Shown here one piece after another: positions 6,264 through 12,274 of a stretch of 12,274 nucleotides of DNA. The DNA is from Armatimonadota bacterium (GTDB lineage Bacteria > Armatimonadota > Hebobacteria > CAIYQO01), in NCBI GenBank assembly GCA_022708765.1, contig JAKIYB010000041.1, positions 1 through 12,274 of the forward strand. The letters are read 5' to 3'. How positions within the stretch are numbered: position 1 is the first letter of the stretch; the number at the start of each line of letters is the position of its first letter. The translations under genes and the position numbers were made by a program. Under the pieces are notes generated by a model. The model saw nothing but the letters and a program-made list of their open reading frames with translations. It searched no databases and was not told the DNA's origin.

Positions 6264-7427
6264 ATGGACTTCACTCGCCATAATGAAGAACAGGCCGCCG
6301 TCTGGGCCGCTTTCAACGCCGGCGCCCCCATGCGCGTGCCGATGACGATCGCCTGCAATCCGCGCATGATTCTACTCGACCCAGAATTGAATCCGAAGCG
6401 CATCACCTTCGAGGAGGCCTTCACCAACCCGGCGGTGATGTTCGAGGTGGACCTGCTGTTCGCCTACTGGTTTCGCCACGCGGTGCCCTGCGATATTGAG
6501 CGCGGCGTGCCCGACCAGTGGGCCATTTGTCCGAATTTCCAGAATGTTGGCGATGCCGCCTGGCTTGGCGCGCCGCTACACTACTTTGACGACGGTGTAC
6601 CCGATACTCGGCCTATCCTCACCGATAACAACAAGCGCCTACTCTTCGACCGCGGCATCCCCGATCCCTTTGCGAATCTCATGGGCACGGCGCGCGACTT
6701 CCTGGAATACTACCGGGAGCGCGCGGAGAAGACGATTTACCATGACCGGCCCGTCAACGTGGTAAACAGTTCGCCCGGCCTTGGCTTCGACGGCCCGATG
6801 ACGCTGGCCTGCAACCTGCGCGGGGCGACGGAGTTCTGCCTCGACCTGTATGAAGACCCCGATTACGCGCAAGAACTGCTCGCTTTCCTGGTGGAAGCGG
6901 TGACCCAGCGGCAGCGCGCCTGGCGCGACTATTTCGGCTATCCCCGCGAGCGCGGCGGCATCTGGTTCGCCGATGACAGTATCGCGCTGCTCTCATGCGA
7001 GGCGTACCGGGAACTGATTCTGCCGCATCACAAGACGTATCTCTTCACCGACCGCGCGCCTGAAGCCCCGCTCACCGTCCACCTCTGCGGCGATGCCAGC
7101 CGCCACTTTGTCACTATCCGCGATGAACTGGGAGCCACACGCTTCGACACCGGCTTTCCCTTCGACCACGGGGCGATGCGCGCGGCGCTGGGTCCGGGCA
7201 TCGTTATCGAGGGCGGCCCACATGTGGACCTGTTGCTGCACGGTACGCCGGAAGCAGTCGGTGCCGAAACGCGGCGTATCTTACGCTCCGGAGTGACGGA
7301 GGGCGGAAAATTCATCCTCAAGGAAGCGAATAACCTTGCACCGCGGACGCCGATGGCGAACCTGCAGGCGATGTATGATGCCTGCCGGACGGAAGGGGTC
7401 TACGCATCCGCAGCCGCGGAAAAGTGA
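6264..7427 (+). CDS. Uroporphyrinogen decarboxylase (URO-D) superfamily protein, not HemE
   Basis: A 387-residue TIM-barrel protein of the URO-D/MtaA superfamily, whose members decarboxylate uroporphyrinogen or move methyl groups to cobalamin or coenzyme M. Family signs are the acidic FADDS (235-239), HLCGD (273-277), the late motif DTGFPFDHGAMR (295-306), GPHVDLLLHGTPEAV (318-332) and LAPRTPMANLQAM (358-370). It lacks the N-terminal Arg-rich substrate site of true HemE. Methyltransferase members hold zinc with H-x-C plus a later Cys in the 'GCG.P..TP' loop; here His273-Leu-Cys275 is present, but the loop reads KEANNLAPRTP with no cysteine. The substrate is therefore unknown. It follows ribF by 64 bp. 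Its last 28 bp overlap the convergent E1-like gene. No corrinoid protein gene is nearby. Confidence 0.85.
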   Translation: MDFTRHNEEQAAVWAAFNAGAPMRVPMTIACNPRMILLDPELNPKRITFEEAFTNPAVMFEVDLLFAYWFRHAVPCDIERGVPDQWAICPNFQNVGDAAWLGAPLHYFDDGVPDTRPILTDNNKRLLFDRGIPDPFANLMGTARDFLEYYRERAEKTIYHDRPVNVVNSSPGLGFDGPMTLACNLRGATEFCLDLYEDPDYAQELLAFLVEAVTQRQRAWRDYFGYPRERGGIWFADDSIALLSCEAYRELILPHHKTYLFTDRAPEAPLTVHLCGDASRHFVTIRDELGATRFDTGFPFDHGAMRAALGPGIVIEGGPHVDLLLHGTPEAVGAETRRILRSGVTEGGKFILKEANNLAPRTPMANLQAMYDACRTEGVYASAAAEK

Positions 7428-8524
7428 CAAGCGTCCGATACCCCGCCCGCCAGGCTGTAGACCCGCGTGAACCCCGCCCGCCGCAGCAGCGCGGCGGCGA
7501 TGCGGCTGCGCACGCCGGTAGAGCAGTAGAGCACGATGTCCCGTGATGAATCCAACTCCGCCATGCGCCGGGTGAAAGCGGGGTAGGGAAGGTGCCGCGC
7601 GCCCGGCAGCGGCGGACGGTCATCGAGTTCCCACTCCTCGCGTAAATCTACGAGGCACAGTATTGCATCACCGAGGCGTTGTGCGAGCGCTTCCGGTGAT
7701 ATCTCCACATCATCTCCCGGTTCGGGGAGTATCCCGCAAAACACCTGGTAATCCATGAGGGAGGTGATGGTCGGCGCCGTGCCGCACAGCGGACAATCCG
7801 TATTTTTTTCGACAGTGACTTCGCGGAAGCGCATCGTTTGCGTATCAACCAGCAGCAGCCGTCCGAGCAGCGATTCCCCGAGGCAGAGCAGCAGTTTCAG
7901 CGCTTCCGTTGCCTGGATGGTGCCGATGAGACCGGGCAGCACACCAAGAACACCGCCTTCGGCGCAACTGGGCACCTGTTCCGGCGCGGGCGGGTAGGGA
8001 AAGAGACAACGGTAGCACGGCCCCCGGCGGGCGTCGAAGACCGTCACCTGTCCCTCATAGCGATAGACGCTGCCGAATACCAGCGGCTTACCGAGTAGCG
8101 CACAGGCGTCATTCAGCAGATAACGGGTGGGGAAATTATCAGTGCCGTCAATGATGACATCGTAGCCCCGCAGCACATCCAGCGCATTGGCGGCGGTGAT
8201 GCGCTCGTGAATTGGCGTCACCGTCAGCAGCGGATTCAGCGCAAGCAGGGTTGCTTCAGCGGACGCGGCTTTCTCGCGGCCCACATCCGTCGTGCGGTGC
8301 AGTACCTGCCGTTGCAGGTTTGTCACATCCACCACATCGCCGTCAGCAACGCCCAGCGTGCCTACGCCCGCTGCCGCCAGGTACAGCGCCGCCGGCGAAC
8401 CCAGTCCTCCAACTCCCACCAGTAGGACGCGCCCGGCCTTTAAGCGCTCCTGTCCAGCCACACCCACACCCGGCAGGATGAGGTGGCGGCTATAGCGATG
8501 CTCTTCGTCGAAGGTTAATGGCAT
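7400..8524 (-). CDS. MoeB/ThiF-type adenylyltransferase fused to a rhodanese domain (MoeZ/MoeBR-like)
   Basis: A 374-residue E1-like enzyme that should adenylate the C-terminal glycine of a sulfur-carrier protein (MoaD, ThiS or CysO type) and transfer sulfur to it for molybdopterin, thiamine or related synthesis. The ThiF/MoeB domain (about 5-250) has RYSRHLILPGVG (10-21), the ATP-binding GVGGLGS (37-43), zinc ligands Cys170/Cys173 and Cys244/Cys247, and PSCAEGGVLGVLPG (185-198) with the conserved Cys187. The rhodanese domain (about 258-374) has persulfide Cys334 in YCSTGVRS. Its end is unusual: after SLAGG the chain reads VSDACHFSAAADA and stops, without the usual Trp and 'DP...P.Y' tail. 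The tail overlaps the convergent UroD-like gene by 28 bp. No carrier-protein gene lies in the window, so the pathway is open. Confidence 0.92.
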   Translation of the reverse strand: MPLTFDEEHRYSRHLILPGVGVAGQERLKAGRVLLVGVGGLGSPAALYLAAAGVGTLGVADGDVVDVTNLQRQVLHRTTDVGREKAASAEATLLALNPLLTVTPIHERITAANALDVLRGYDVIIDGTDNFPTRYLLNDACALLGKPLVFGSVYRYEGQVTVFDARRGPCYRCLFPYPPAPEQVPSCAEGGVLGVLPGLIGTIQATEALKLLLCLGESLLGRLLLVDTQTMRFREVTVEKNTDCPLCGTAPTITSLMDYQVFCGILPEPGDDVEISPEALAQRLGDAILCLVDLREEWELDDRPPLPGARHLPYPAFTRRMAELDSSRDIVLYCSTGVRSRIAAALLRRAGFTRVYSLAGGVSDACHFSAAADA

Positions 8525-8532
8525 GACGGATC

Positions 8533-8562
8533 ATTATAGCATCCACCTGTGCATAATCAGAA
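8533..8562 (-). promoter_or_regulatory. Extended -10 promoter giving a probably leaderless moeZ-like mRNA
   Basis: On the minus strand TTCTGA (8562-8557), an 18-bp spacer ending in TGC, and a perfect TATAAT (8538-8533). Only 8 nt separate TATAAT from the ATG at 8524, so transcription should start within two bases of the start codon. No Shine-Dalgarno can fit in that space. Confidence 0.7.
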
Positions 8563-8590
8563 CCCCCTCTCTCGTGTCGAAAGAGGGGGT
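8562..8590 (-). terminator. Hairpin after pepA, possible terminator
   Basis: ACCCCCTCT (8562-8570) pairs over 9 bp with AGAGGGGGT (8582-8590), with a further TCG/CGA pairing inside. It lies 29 bp past the pepA stop. On the minus strand it is followed by TTCTGATT, a poor T run, so termination may be partial. It abuts the -35 box of the next gene. Confidence 0.5.
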
Positions 8591-8619
8591 ATTATGGTTG
8601 CGCGATAAATAGCGGAAGC

Positions 8620-10099
8620 TTATCGCAGCACGAACTCCACCAGCGTACGCACGGGCACGCCCGTGCTGCCTTTGGGCTCGTACGCGCGTGGCTTGTCCAG
8701 GTAGGATGTGCCGGCGATGTCGAGATGCACCCACGGATTGTCGCCGGCGAATTCCTGGAGGAACATACCGCCCTGTATTGCGGAGCCTTCACGACTCGCG
8801 GAGTTCTTCAGATCGGCCACGTCACTGTCAAGCAGCGCGCGTACTTCCGGATCGAAGGGGAGTTGCCACATCTTCTCACCCACGGCAGCACCGGCTGCGA
8901 TGACGGCGTCAATGAGCTCCTGATTGTTACCCATCACCCCTGTCCAGACACGCGCCGCCGGTGAGAGTTGCGACGTCAATGACCGCGTCGAACGACTCCT
9001 CTGCGGCGAGTGAGAGGGCATCAGCGAGAATAAGGCGGCCTTCCGCGTCGGTGTTGTCAATCTCGATGGTTTTACCATTCCGCGCGCGCAGGATATCATC
9101 CACTTTATAGGACAAGCCGCTCACCATATTTTCGCAAGTCGGCACCAGCACCGTCACCGCCACGTCTGGCTTCAACCGGGCGATGGCGCGCACGGCGCAG
9201 AGCACCGCCGCCGCGCCCGCCATGTCCGTCTTCATGTGCTTCATGAATTCAGCCGGCTTCAGCGACAGTCCGCCGCTGTCGTAGCAGATGCCCTTGCCGA
9301 TGAGGCAGACGCGCTTGCGCGGTGTCCCTTCCGGCACATAGTCCAGCCGAATGAAGCGCGGCGGGTGCGAACTGGCGCGCCCGACCATCAGCAGGCAGCG
9401 CATTCGCTCCTCCGCGAGGCGCTGCTCATCCCAGATCTCGCAGCGAAGGCCGTGCGTATCGGCGATGTCCCGCGCGATGCGCGCCAGTTCGCCGGGCGTG
9501 ATCAGGTCCGGCGGCTCATTTGCAAGATCGCGTGTCAGGTTTGCAGCGTCCGCGATGATTTGTCCTTTATAAACGCCCGCTTCGACGTCCGATAGCTTTG
9601 TCGCATCTATCTCGACAATAATGACGCTCTCAATCTCGGTTTTCGGTTCATCCGCCGGCGCGCTCTTGTACTTATCGAACGCATAGCCACCGAGTAACAC
9701 ACCCTCCGTCACCGCCTGCGCGCACTCCACTGTGGGAAGACCGGCGATGCCCGCGCCATGCAGCAGTGTCGCCACCGTGCGTGCCTTCAGCTCCTTCGCG
9801 CGTTTAATAGCACTTGCGGTTGACTGGCGAATCTGCTCCGTGCCGAACGTCTCTCGCTTGCCCAGGCCGACTACCAGCACGCGCTTAGCCGGAATATTCC
9901 CGAAGGTTGGCACGTCCAGGATGCTGTTCAGCTTTCCCTTGAACTGCTGCTCGGTGATCTGGTCAGCGAGCCATCCATCCAGCGCCAGGTTCACCGCGCC
10001 TGTCGCGCCGCCGGGAATCGCCACGCCTTCAAAAAGGTTGACGATCAGTACGTCACATGAAATCTGGGTGAGATCACCCTGTCGAATCTGAATGTCCAT
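8620..10099 (-). pseudogene. pepA: Leucyl aminopeptidase (M17) with an internal frameshift
   Basis: A cytosolic zinc/manganese M17 aminopeptidase that removes N-terminal residues from peptides. The first frame (10099 to 8927, 390 codons) includes the N-terminal macro-like domain and all expected metal and catalytic residues: Lys269 and Asp274 in GKGICYDSGGLSLKP, Lys281, Asp292 in MKTDMAG, and Asp351, Glu353, Arg355 in NTDAEGRL. After DVATLTGGAC it leaves frame and stops at 8927. The rest continues in the next frame from about 8946 (WTGVMGNNQEL) through GGMFLQEF and WVHLDIAGTSYL to a TAA at 8620. Compared with the E. coli PepA motif as I recall it (TLTG, ten residues, TGLM), only 13 bases fill a gap that usually takes 30, which suggests a loss of about 17 bases. 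The enzyme is therefore probably broken, unless the sequence has an error. GAGGA lies 12 nt before the ATG, inside a small hairpin. Confidence 0.85.
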
Positions 10100-10111
10100 G
10101 TTTGCTTACAT

Positions 10112-10127
10112 TCCTCGCGCCCGAGGA
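10112..10127 (-). promoter_or_regulatory. Small hairpin covering the pepA Shine-Dalgarno
   Basis: On the minus strand TCCTCG-GGCG-CGAGGA forms a 6-bp perfect stem with a 4-nt loop. Its 3' arm is the only Shine-Dalgarno-like sequence before the pepA ATG, so folding would hide it. Confidence 0.35.
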
Positions 10128-10203
10128 GAGTCCTTCCTTCGTATGGCCGATTTTACGCTCAAACAAGACGGCAGGAGGTTGTGTTGTGCTTGCGGAATAA
10201 ATG

Positions 10204-10212
10204 AGGAGGGAG
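10204..10212 (+). promoter_or_regulatory. Ribosome binding site that fixes the tsaC start
   Basis: AGGAGGGAG lies 9 nt before the ATG at 10222. An in-frame ATG at 10201 would put this sequence inside the gene and has no site of its own, so 10222 is preferred. Confidence 0.7.
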
Positions 10213-10221
10213 AATGAACGC

Positions 10222-10839
10222 ATGGAACACGAACGCTGTGTATCCGCTACTCCGGAAGTGATTGCTCACGCCGCACAGGTTGTCGCAGATGGCGGTGTGA
10301 TCGCCTTTCCGACTGATACCGTGTATGGGCTCGCTTGCGATCTCTATAACGCCGCCGCTATCCGGCGCGTCTTCACTATCAAAAGCCGTTCGCGCGCCAT
10401 GCCGCTCATCGCTATGATCGCCGATACCTCACAGTGGGAAGCTGTGGCAGCCACCGTTCCTTCCGGCGCGCGCATCCTCTCGGAGCGCTGGTGGCCAGGG
10501 CCGCTCACCATCATCGTACCGGCGCATAAGCATGTGCCCGCTGAAGCGCTGGGCGGCGGCACGACACTCGGCGTCCGCATTCCCGATCATCCCATTGCGC
10601 TGGAACTGCTGCGGCAAGTAAACAGACCGCTGGCCACCACCAGCGCCAACCGCAGCGGAGAGCCAGCCGCGTGTTCCGCACAGGAAGTGGCGAATGCCCT
10701 CGGTGACATGGTGGATCTCATTCTCGATGCCGGACCCAGCACGCAAGGTGTTCCGTCAACCATCGTGGACTGCACCGTCACCCCGCCCCGCATCCTTCGC
10801 GAAGGTAAACTCACCGCCGCTATGCTCGGTATCGGATGA
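10222..10839 (+). CDS. tsaC: L-threonylcarbamoyladenylate synthase (YrdC/Sua5 family)
   Basis: Makes threonylcarbamoyl-AMP from threonine, bicarbonate and ATP, the first step of the t6A modification at position 37 of ANN-decoding tRNAs. At 205 residues it is the short, YrdC-domain-only form without the extra Sua5 domain. Counting from the ATG at 10222, it has the signature FPTDTVYGLACD at 29-40, IKSRSRAMPLIAMI soon after, WWPGPLTIIVPA in the middle, LGVRIPDHPIALELL, the nucleotide-binding LATTSANRSGEPA and the closing ILDAGPSTQGVPSTIVD...RILREG. It diverges from pepA, with 122 bp between the starts. I see no clear promoter in that gap. No other t6A gene (tsaB, tsaD, tsaE) lies in the window. 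Its stop lies 2 bp from the A run of the convergent terminator. Confidence 0.95.
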   Translation: MEHERCVSATPEVIAHAAQVVADGGVIAFPTDTVYGLACDLYNAAAIRRVFTIKSRSRAMPLIAMIADTSQWEAVAATVPSGARILSERWWPGPLTIIVPAHKHVPAEALGGGTTLGVRIPDHPIALELLRQVNRPLATTSANRSGEPAACSAQEVANALGDMVDLILDAGPSTQGVPSTIVDCTVTPPRILREGKLTAAMLGIG

Positions 10840-10841
10840 TG

Positions 10842-10879
10842 AAAAAACGTGGGGCAGGTCGTGGCATGACCGGCCCCGC
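10842..10879 (-). terminator. Intrinsic terminator of the metallo-beta-lactamase-fold gene
   Basis: On the minus strand a stem of seven outer pairs (one of them G-T) and four inner pairs around one mismatch (10849-10860 with 10868-10879, 7-nt loop) is followed after ACG by six T (10847-10842). It lies 31 bp past the stop of the leftward gene and 2 bp past the tsaC stop. A rightward transcript would form the hairpin too, but without a T run. Confidence 0.8.
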
Positions 10880-10909
10880 ATACATTCGAGTTACCTTCGG
10901 TGGGGGAGA

Positions 10910-12274
10910 TTACACCGTTTCCGCTACTGTCGCCGGTCGCAACGCGTCATATCCTGGCGGTGTCATGTATGTGAGCAGGTCGTCACCGGGCACCATTTGT
11001 CGGGCGAGGGCTTCCGCTTCCTCCGTCACCGCGATCATATCACGCAGAATGGCCCCTTCCGGATCGAAGAAGTAGCTGCTGTGCCCGCCGAGGATGAGAT
11101 CCACTTTCGCTTTCAGAACGCGCTGATACGTGACGGCGTAGCCGCGCGTCGGCCAGGCAGTGTCATTGTAGCTGAACGGCAACCATTGGGACACGGGGCC
11201 GCCGCCGTATTGCAGTGTATCGCCAGTGCAGGCCGTACGCATACCCCGCCAGGGAATAAGGAAGCCAGTGTGCGCGAAGCAGTGCCCCGGCGTGTGAATG
11301 GGCGTTACCGGCACGTCGTTCCACATAAATATCTCTTCGTAGGACAGCCGGCGGTCAACCTTCACGCTATCGAAGGGGAAGTTGTACCAGTCTACCGTGC
11401 AGGGATAGCGGAAGCGCTTCGGCTCTTCCATCAGGATGGCCACATCTGGCGTTGCGCAGACTTCCGCGCCGTAACGTTCGCGTACCAGGTCGCTAAACTG
11501 GCAGTGGTCGCCGTGATAGTGGGTGATCACCACCAACTCAATGCGCCGCAGTCCCGTCTCCGCTTCCAGCAGATCCAGGTCGGCATGCACCGCATTCACG
11601 CTCTCCTCCCAGGGCAACCAGACGCACGGATCGGGATCCACCAGCAGCCCGCGTCCCTGCTCGTCCACGAAGAGGATCATGTTGCCAAAATTGTTATTCT
11701 GGTAAATGCCCGGTACGACTTCCTTGTAACGTCCAAACTCGCGAATCGGGCCGCGCTTCCACTCCGTCCGCTCCGCCCGGCGCGGCGACTGCTTGAACCA
11801 CGCCATACGCTCGAGCAGCGCGGCGATGTCGGCTGTGGGGTCAGTGATAACCGGACCGGTTGAGGGCAGCAGAAGGGTGGGGGATAGCGCCGCTACCTTC
11901 TGAAGCAATTCTCGCAACTGCTTGTAACCATCCGGCGTTCCGTAGCCGCGTTCCAGATCGAAAAAGTTCACCAGGTAGCCGCCGGCGTGCAACAGATCGC
12001 CGGAGAAGAGGACGCCCGCTTCTCGCCAGAAAAAACCGATGGCACGTTTCCCGGACCCCGGCAACGCTACCACTTCCAGCGTGAGACCTTCCCAGGTGAA
12101 GGTTTCGCCGACATGCAGTGTGCCGGCGACGTTCAGCGCCTGGTGCGGCGGGCGCTCGGTGGTGCAGCCGGCGATGCCGTAGGGTTCTTCACCGCGGTAT
12201 TCCCACTCCCGCGATTCCGGCCACACCGTTTCACAGGCGGCGAAAAATGTCTCCGATCGTTTCGCGACTTCGAC
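10910..12274 (-). CDS. Tandem metallo-beta-lactamase-fold protein, N-terminus beyond the window
   Basis: The frame is open to the right edge (454 codons visible); a GTG at 12226 is only internal. Two MBL domains follow each other. The visible end of domain 1 (residues 1 to about 165 from the edge) keeps SGD (91-93) but has LPGSG (71-75) where 'TPGH' is usual and PSTGP (137-141) where 'P.HGP' is usual, so two metal-binding histidines appear lost. Domain 2 (about 185-405) is complete: THYHGDH (251-257, the HxHxDH motif), HTPGHC (327-332), TGDT (350-353) and GGHS (396-399), the layout of a two-metal hydrolase. The substrate cannot be told; glyoxalase II-like, lactonase-like and other hydrolases share these motifs. 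There is no signal-peptide information because the start is missing. The transcript ends at the terminator at 10842-10879. Confidence 0.85.
   Translation of the reverse strand, partial: VEVAKRSETFFAACETVWPESREWEYRGEEPYGIAGCTTERPPHQALNVAGTLHVGETFTWEGLTLEVVALPGSGKRAIGFFWREAGVLFSGDLLHAGGYLVNFFDLERGYGTPDGYKQLRELLQKVAALSPTLLLPSTGPVITDPTADIAALLERMAWFKQSPRRAERTEWKRGPIREFGRYKEVVPGIYQNNNFGNMILFVDEQGRGLLVDPDPCVWLPWEESVNAVHADLDLLEAETGLRRIELVVITHYHGDHCQFSDLVRERYGAEVCATPDVAILMEEPKRFRYPCTVDWYNFPFDSVKVDRRLSYEEIFMWNDVPVTPIHTPGHCFAHTGFLIPWRGMRTACTGDTLQYGGGPVSQWLPFSYNDTAWPTRGYAVTYQRVLKAKVDLILGGHSSYFFDPEGAILRDMIAVTEEAEALARQMVPGDDLLTYMTPPGYDALRPATVAETV

Noticed and set aside
6264..7427. Uroporphyrinogen decarboxylase HemE of haem synthesis
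   Set aside because: The superfamily fold fits, but the HemE substrate-binding signature near the N-terminus is absent, and no other haem gene is nearby.
8950..9099. Possible separate gene starting at 9099 in the second pepA frame
   Set aside because: The residues before the WTGVMGNN motif look unlike any protein and overlap the conserved pepA core in the first frame. The meaningful part starts at the frameshift.
10836..11075. Small plus-strand frame overlapping the tsaC stop by 4 bp
   Set aside because: A start overlapping a stop looks like translational coupling, but the frame runs through the terminator and then antisense to the MBL gene, and its product has no motif.
10694..11863. Long plus-strand open frame of 389 codons
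   Set aside because: It overlaps tsaC in another frame and is antisense to the tandem MBL protein, which has intact family motifs. Its translation shows no domain and it has no ribosome binding site.
1..12274. CRISPR arrays, tRNA genes, insertion sequences, toxin-antitoxin or phage-defence genes
   Set aside because: No regularly spaced repeats, cloverleaf, transposase motifs or defence-type domains were seen on either strand.

Overview
This is a GC-rich bacterial chromosomal window of about 12.3 kb. It is densely packed with ordinary single-copy genes and has no tRNA, rRNA, CRISPR array, insertion sequence or phage gene that I can see. Several promoters match the sigma-70 consensus closely (TTGACA with 17 bp spacing to TATAGT or TACAAT). 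The gene mix is an L,D-transpeptidase carrying a copper-amine-oxidase-like domain, a KaiC/RAD55-like ATPase next to a MerR regulator, a divergent UroD-like protein, and a tandem metallo-beta-lactamase-fold protein. This would fit Armatimonadota or a neighbouring phylum, but that placement is an impression from gene content and is not proven here.

Layout, left to right. 1-345 (-): start of a secreted protein that runs off the left edge, with a consensus promoter. 454-1236 (-): membrane protein with a TPR-like region and a zinc ribbon, with its own consensus promoter and a palindrome at the start site. 1409-1508 (+): a probable unannotated small RNA (stem-loop, possible pseudoknot, intrinsic terminator). 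1516-2670 (-): secreted L,D-transpeptidase. 4932 to 2808 (-): a two-gene unit, MerR-type regulator followed by a double-domain KaiC-like ATPase, closed by a strong terminator. 4933-5293: a 361-bp divergent intergenic region with a repeated GTACAAACAC motif. 5294-7427 (+): ribF followed by a UroD-superfamily gene. 7400-8524 (-): a MoeB/ThiF-type E1-like enzyme fused to rhodanese, overlapping the UroD-like gene tail-to-tail and probably translated from a leaderless mRNA. 8620-10099 (-): leucyl aminopeptidase pepA broken by a frameshift. 10222-10839 (+): tsaC. 10910-12274 (-): tandem metallo-beta-lactamase-fold protein running off the right edge, with a clean terminator.

Functionally the window mixes housekeeping steps (FMN/FAD synthesis, sulfur-carrier activation, tRNA t6A synthesis, peptide turnover, cell-wall cross-linking) with one likely regulatory pair (MerR plus KaiC-like). 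The points most worth checking are the small RNA at 1409-1508, the MerR/KaiC-like pair with its degenerate second ATPase domain and repeated upstream motif, the broken pepA, and the two proteins whose metal-binding residues are partly lost (the UroD-like protein and the first metallo-beta-lactamase-fold domain). I did not find an obvious defence system or new multi-gene machine.
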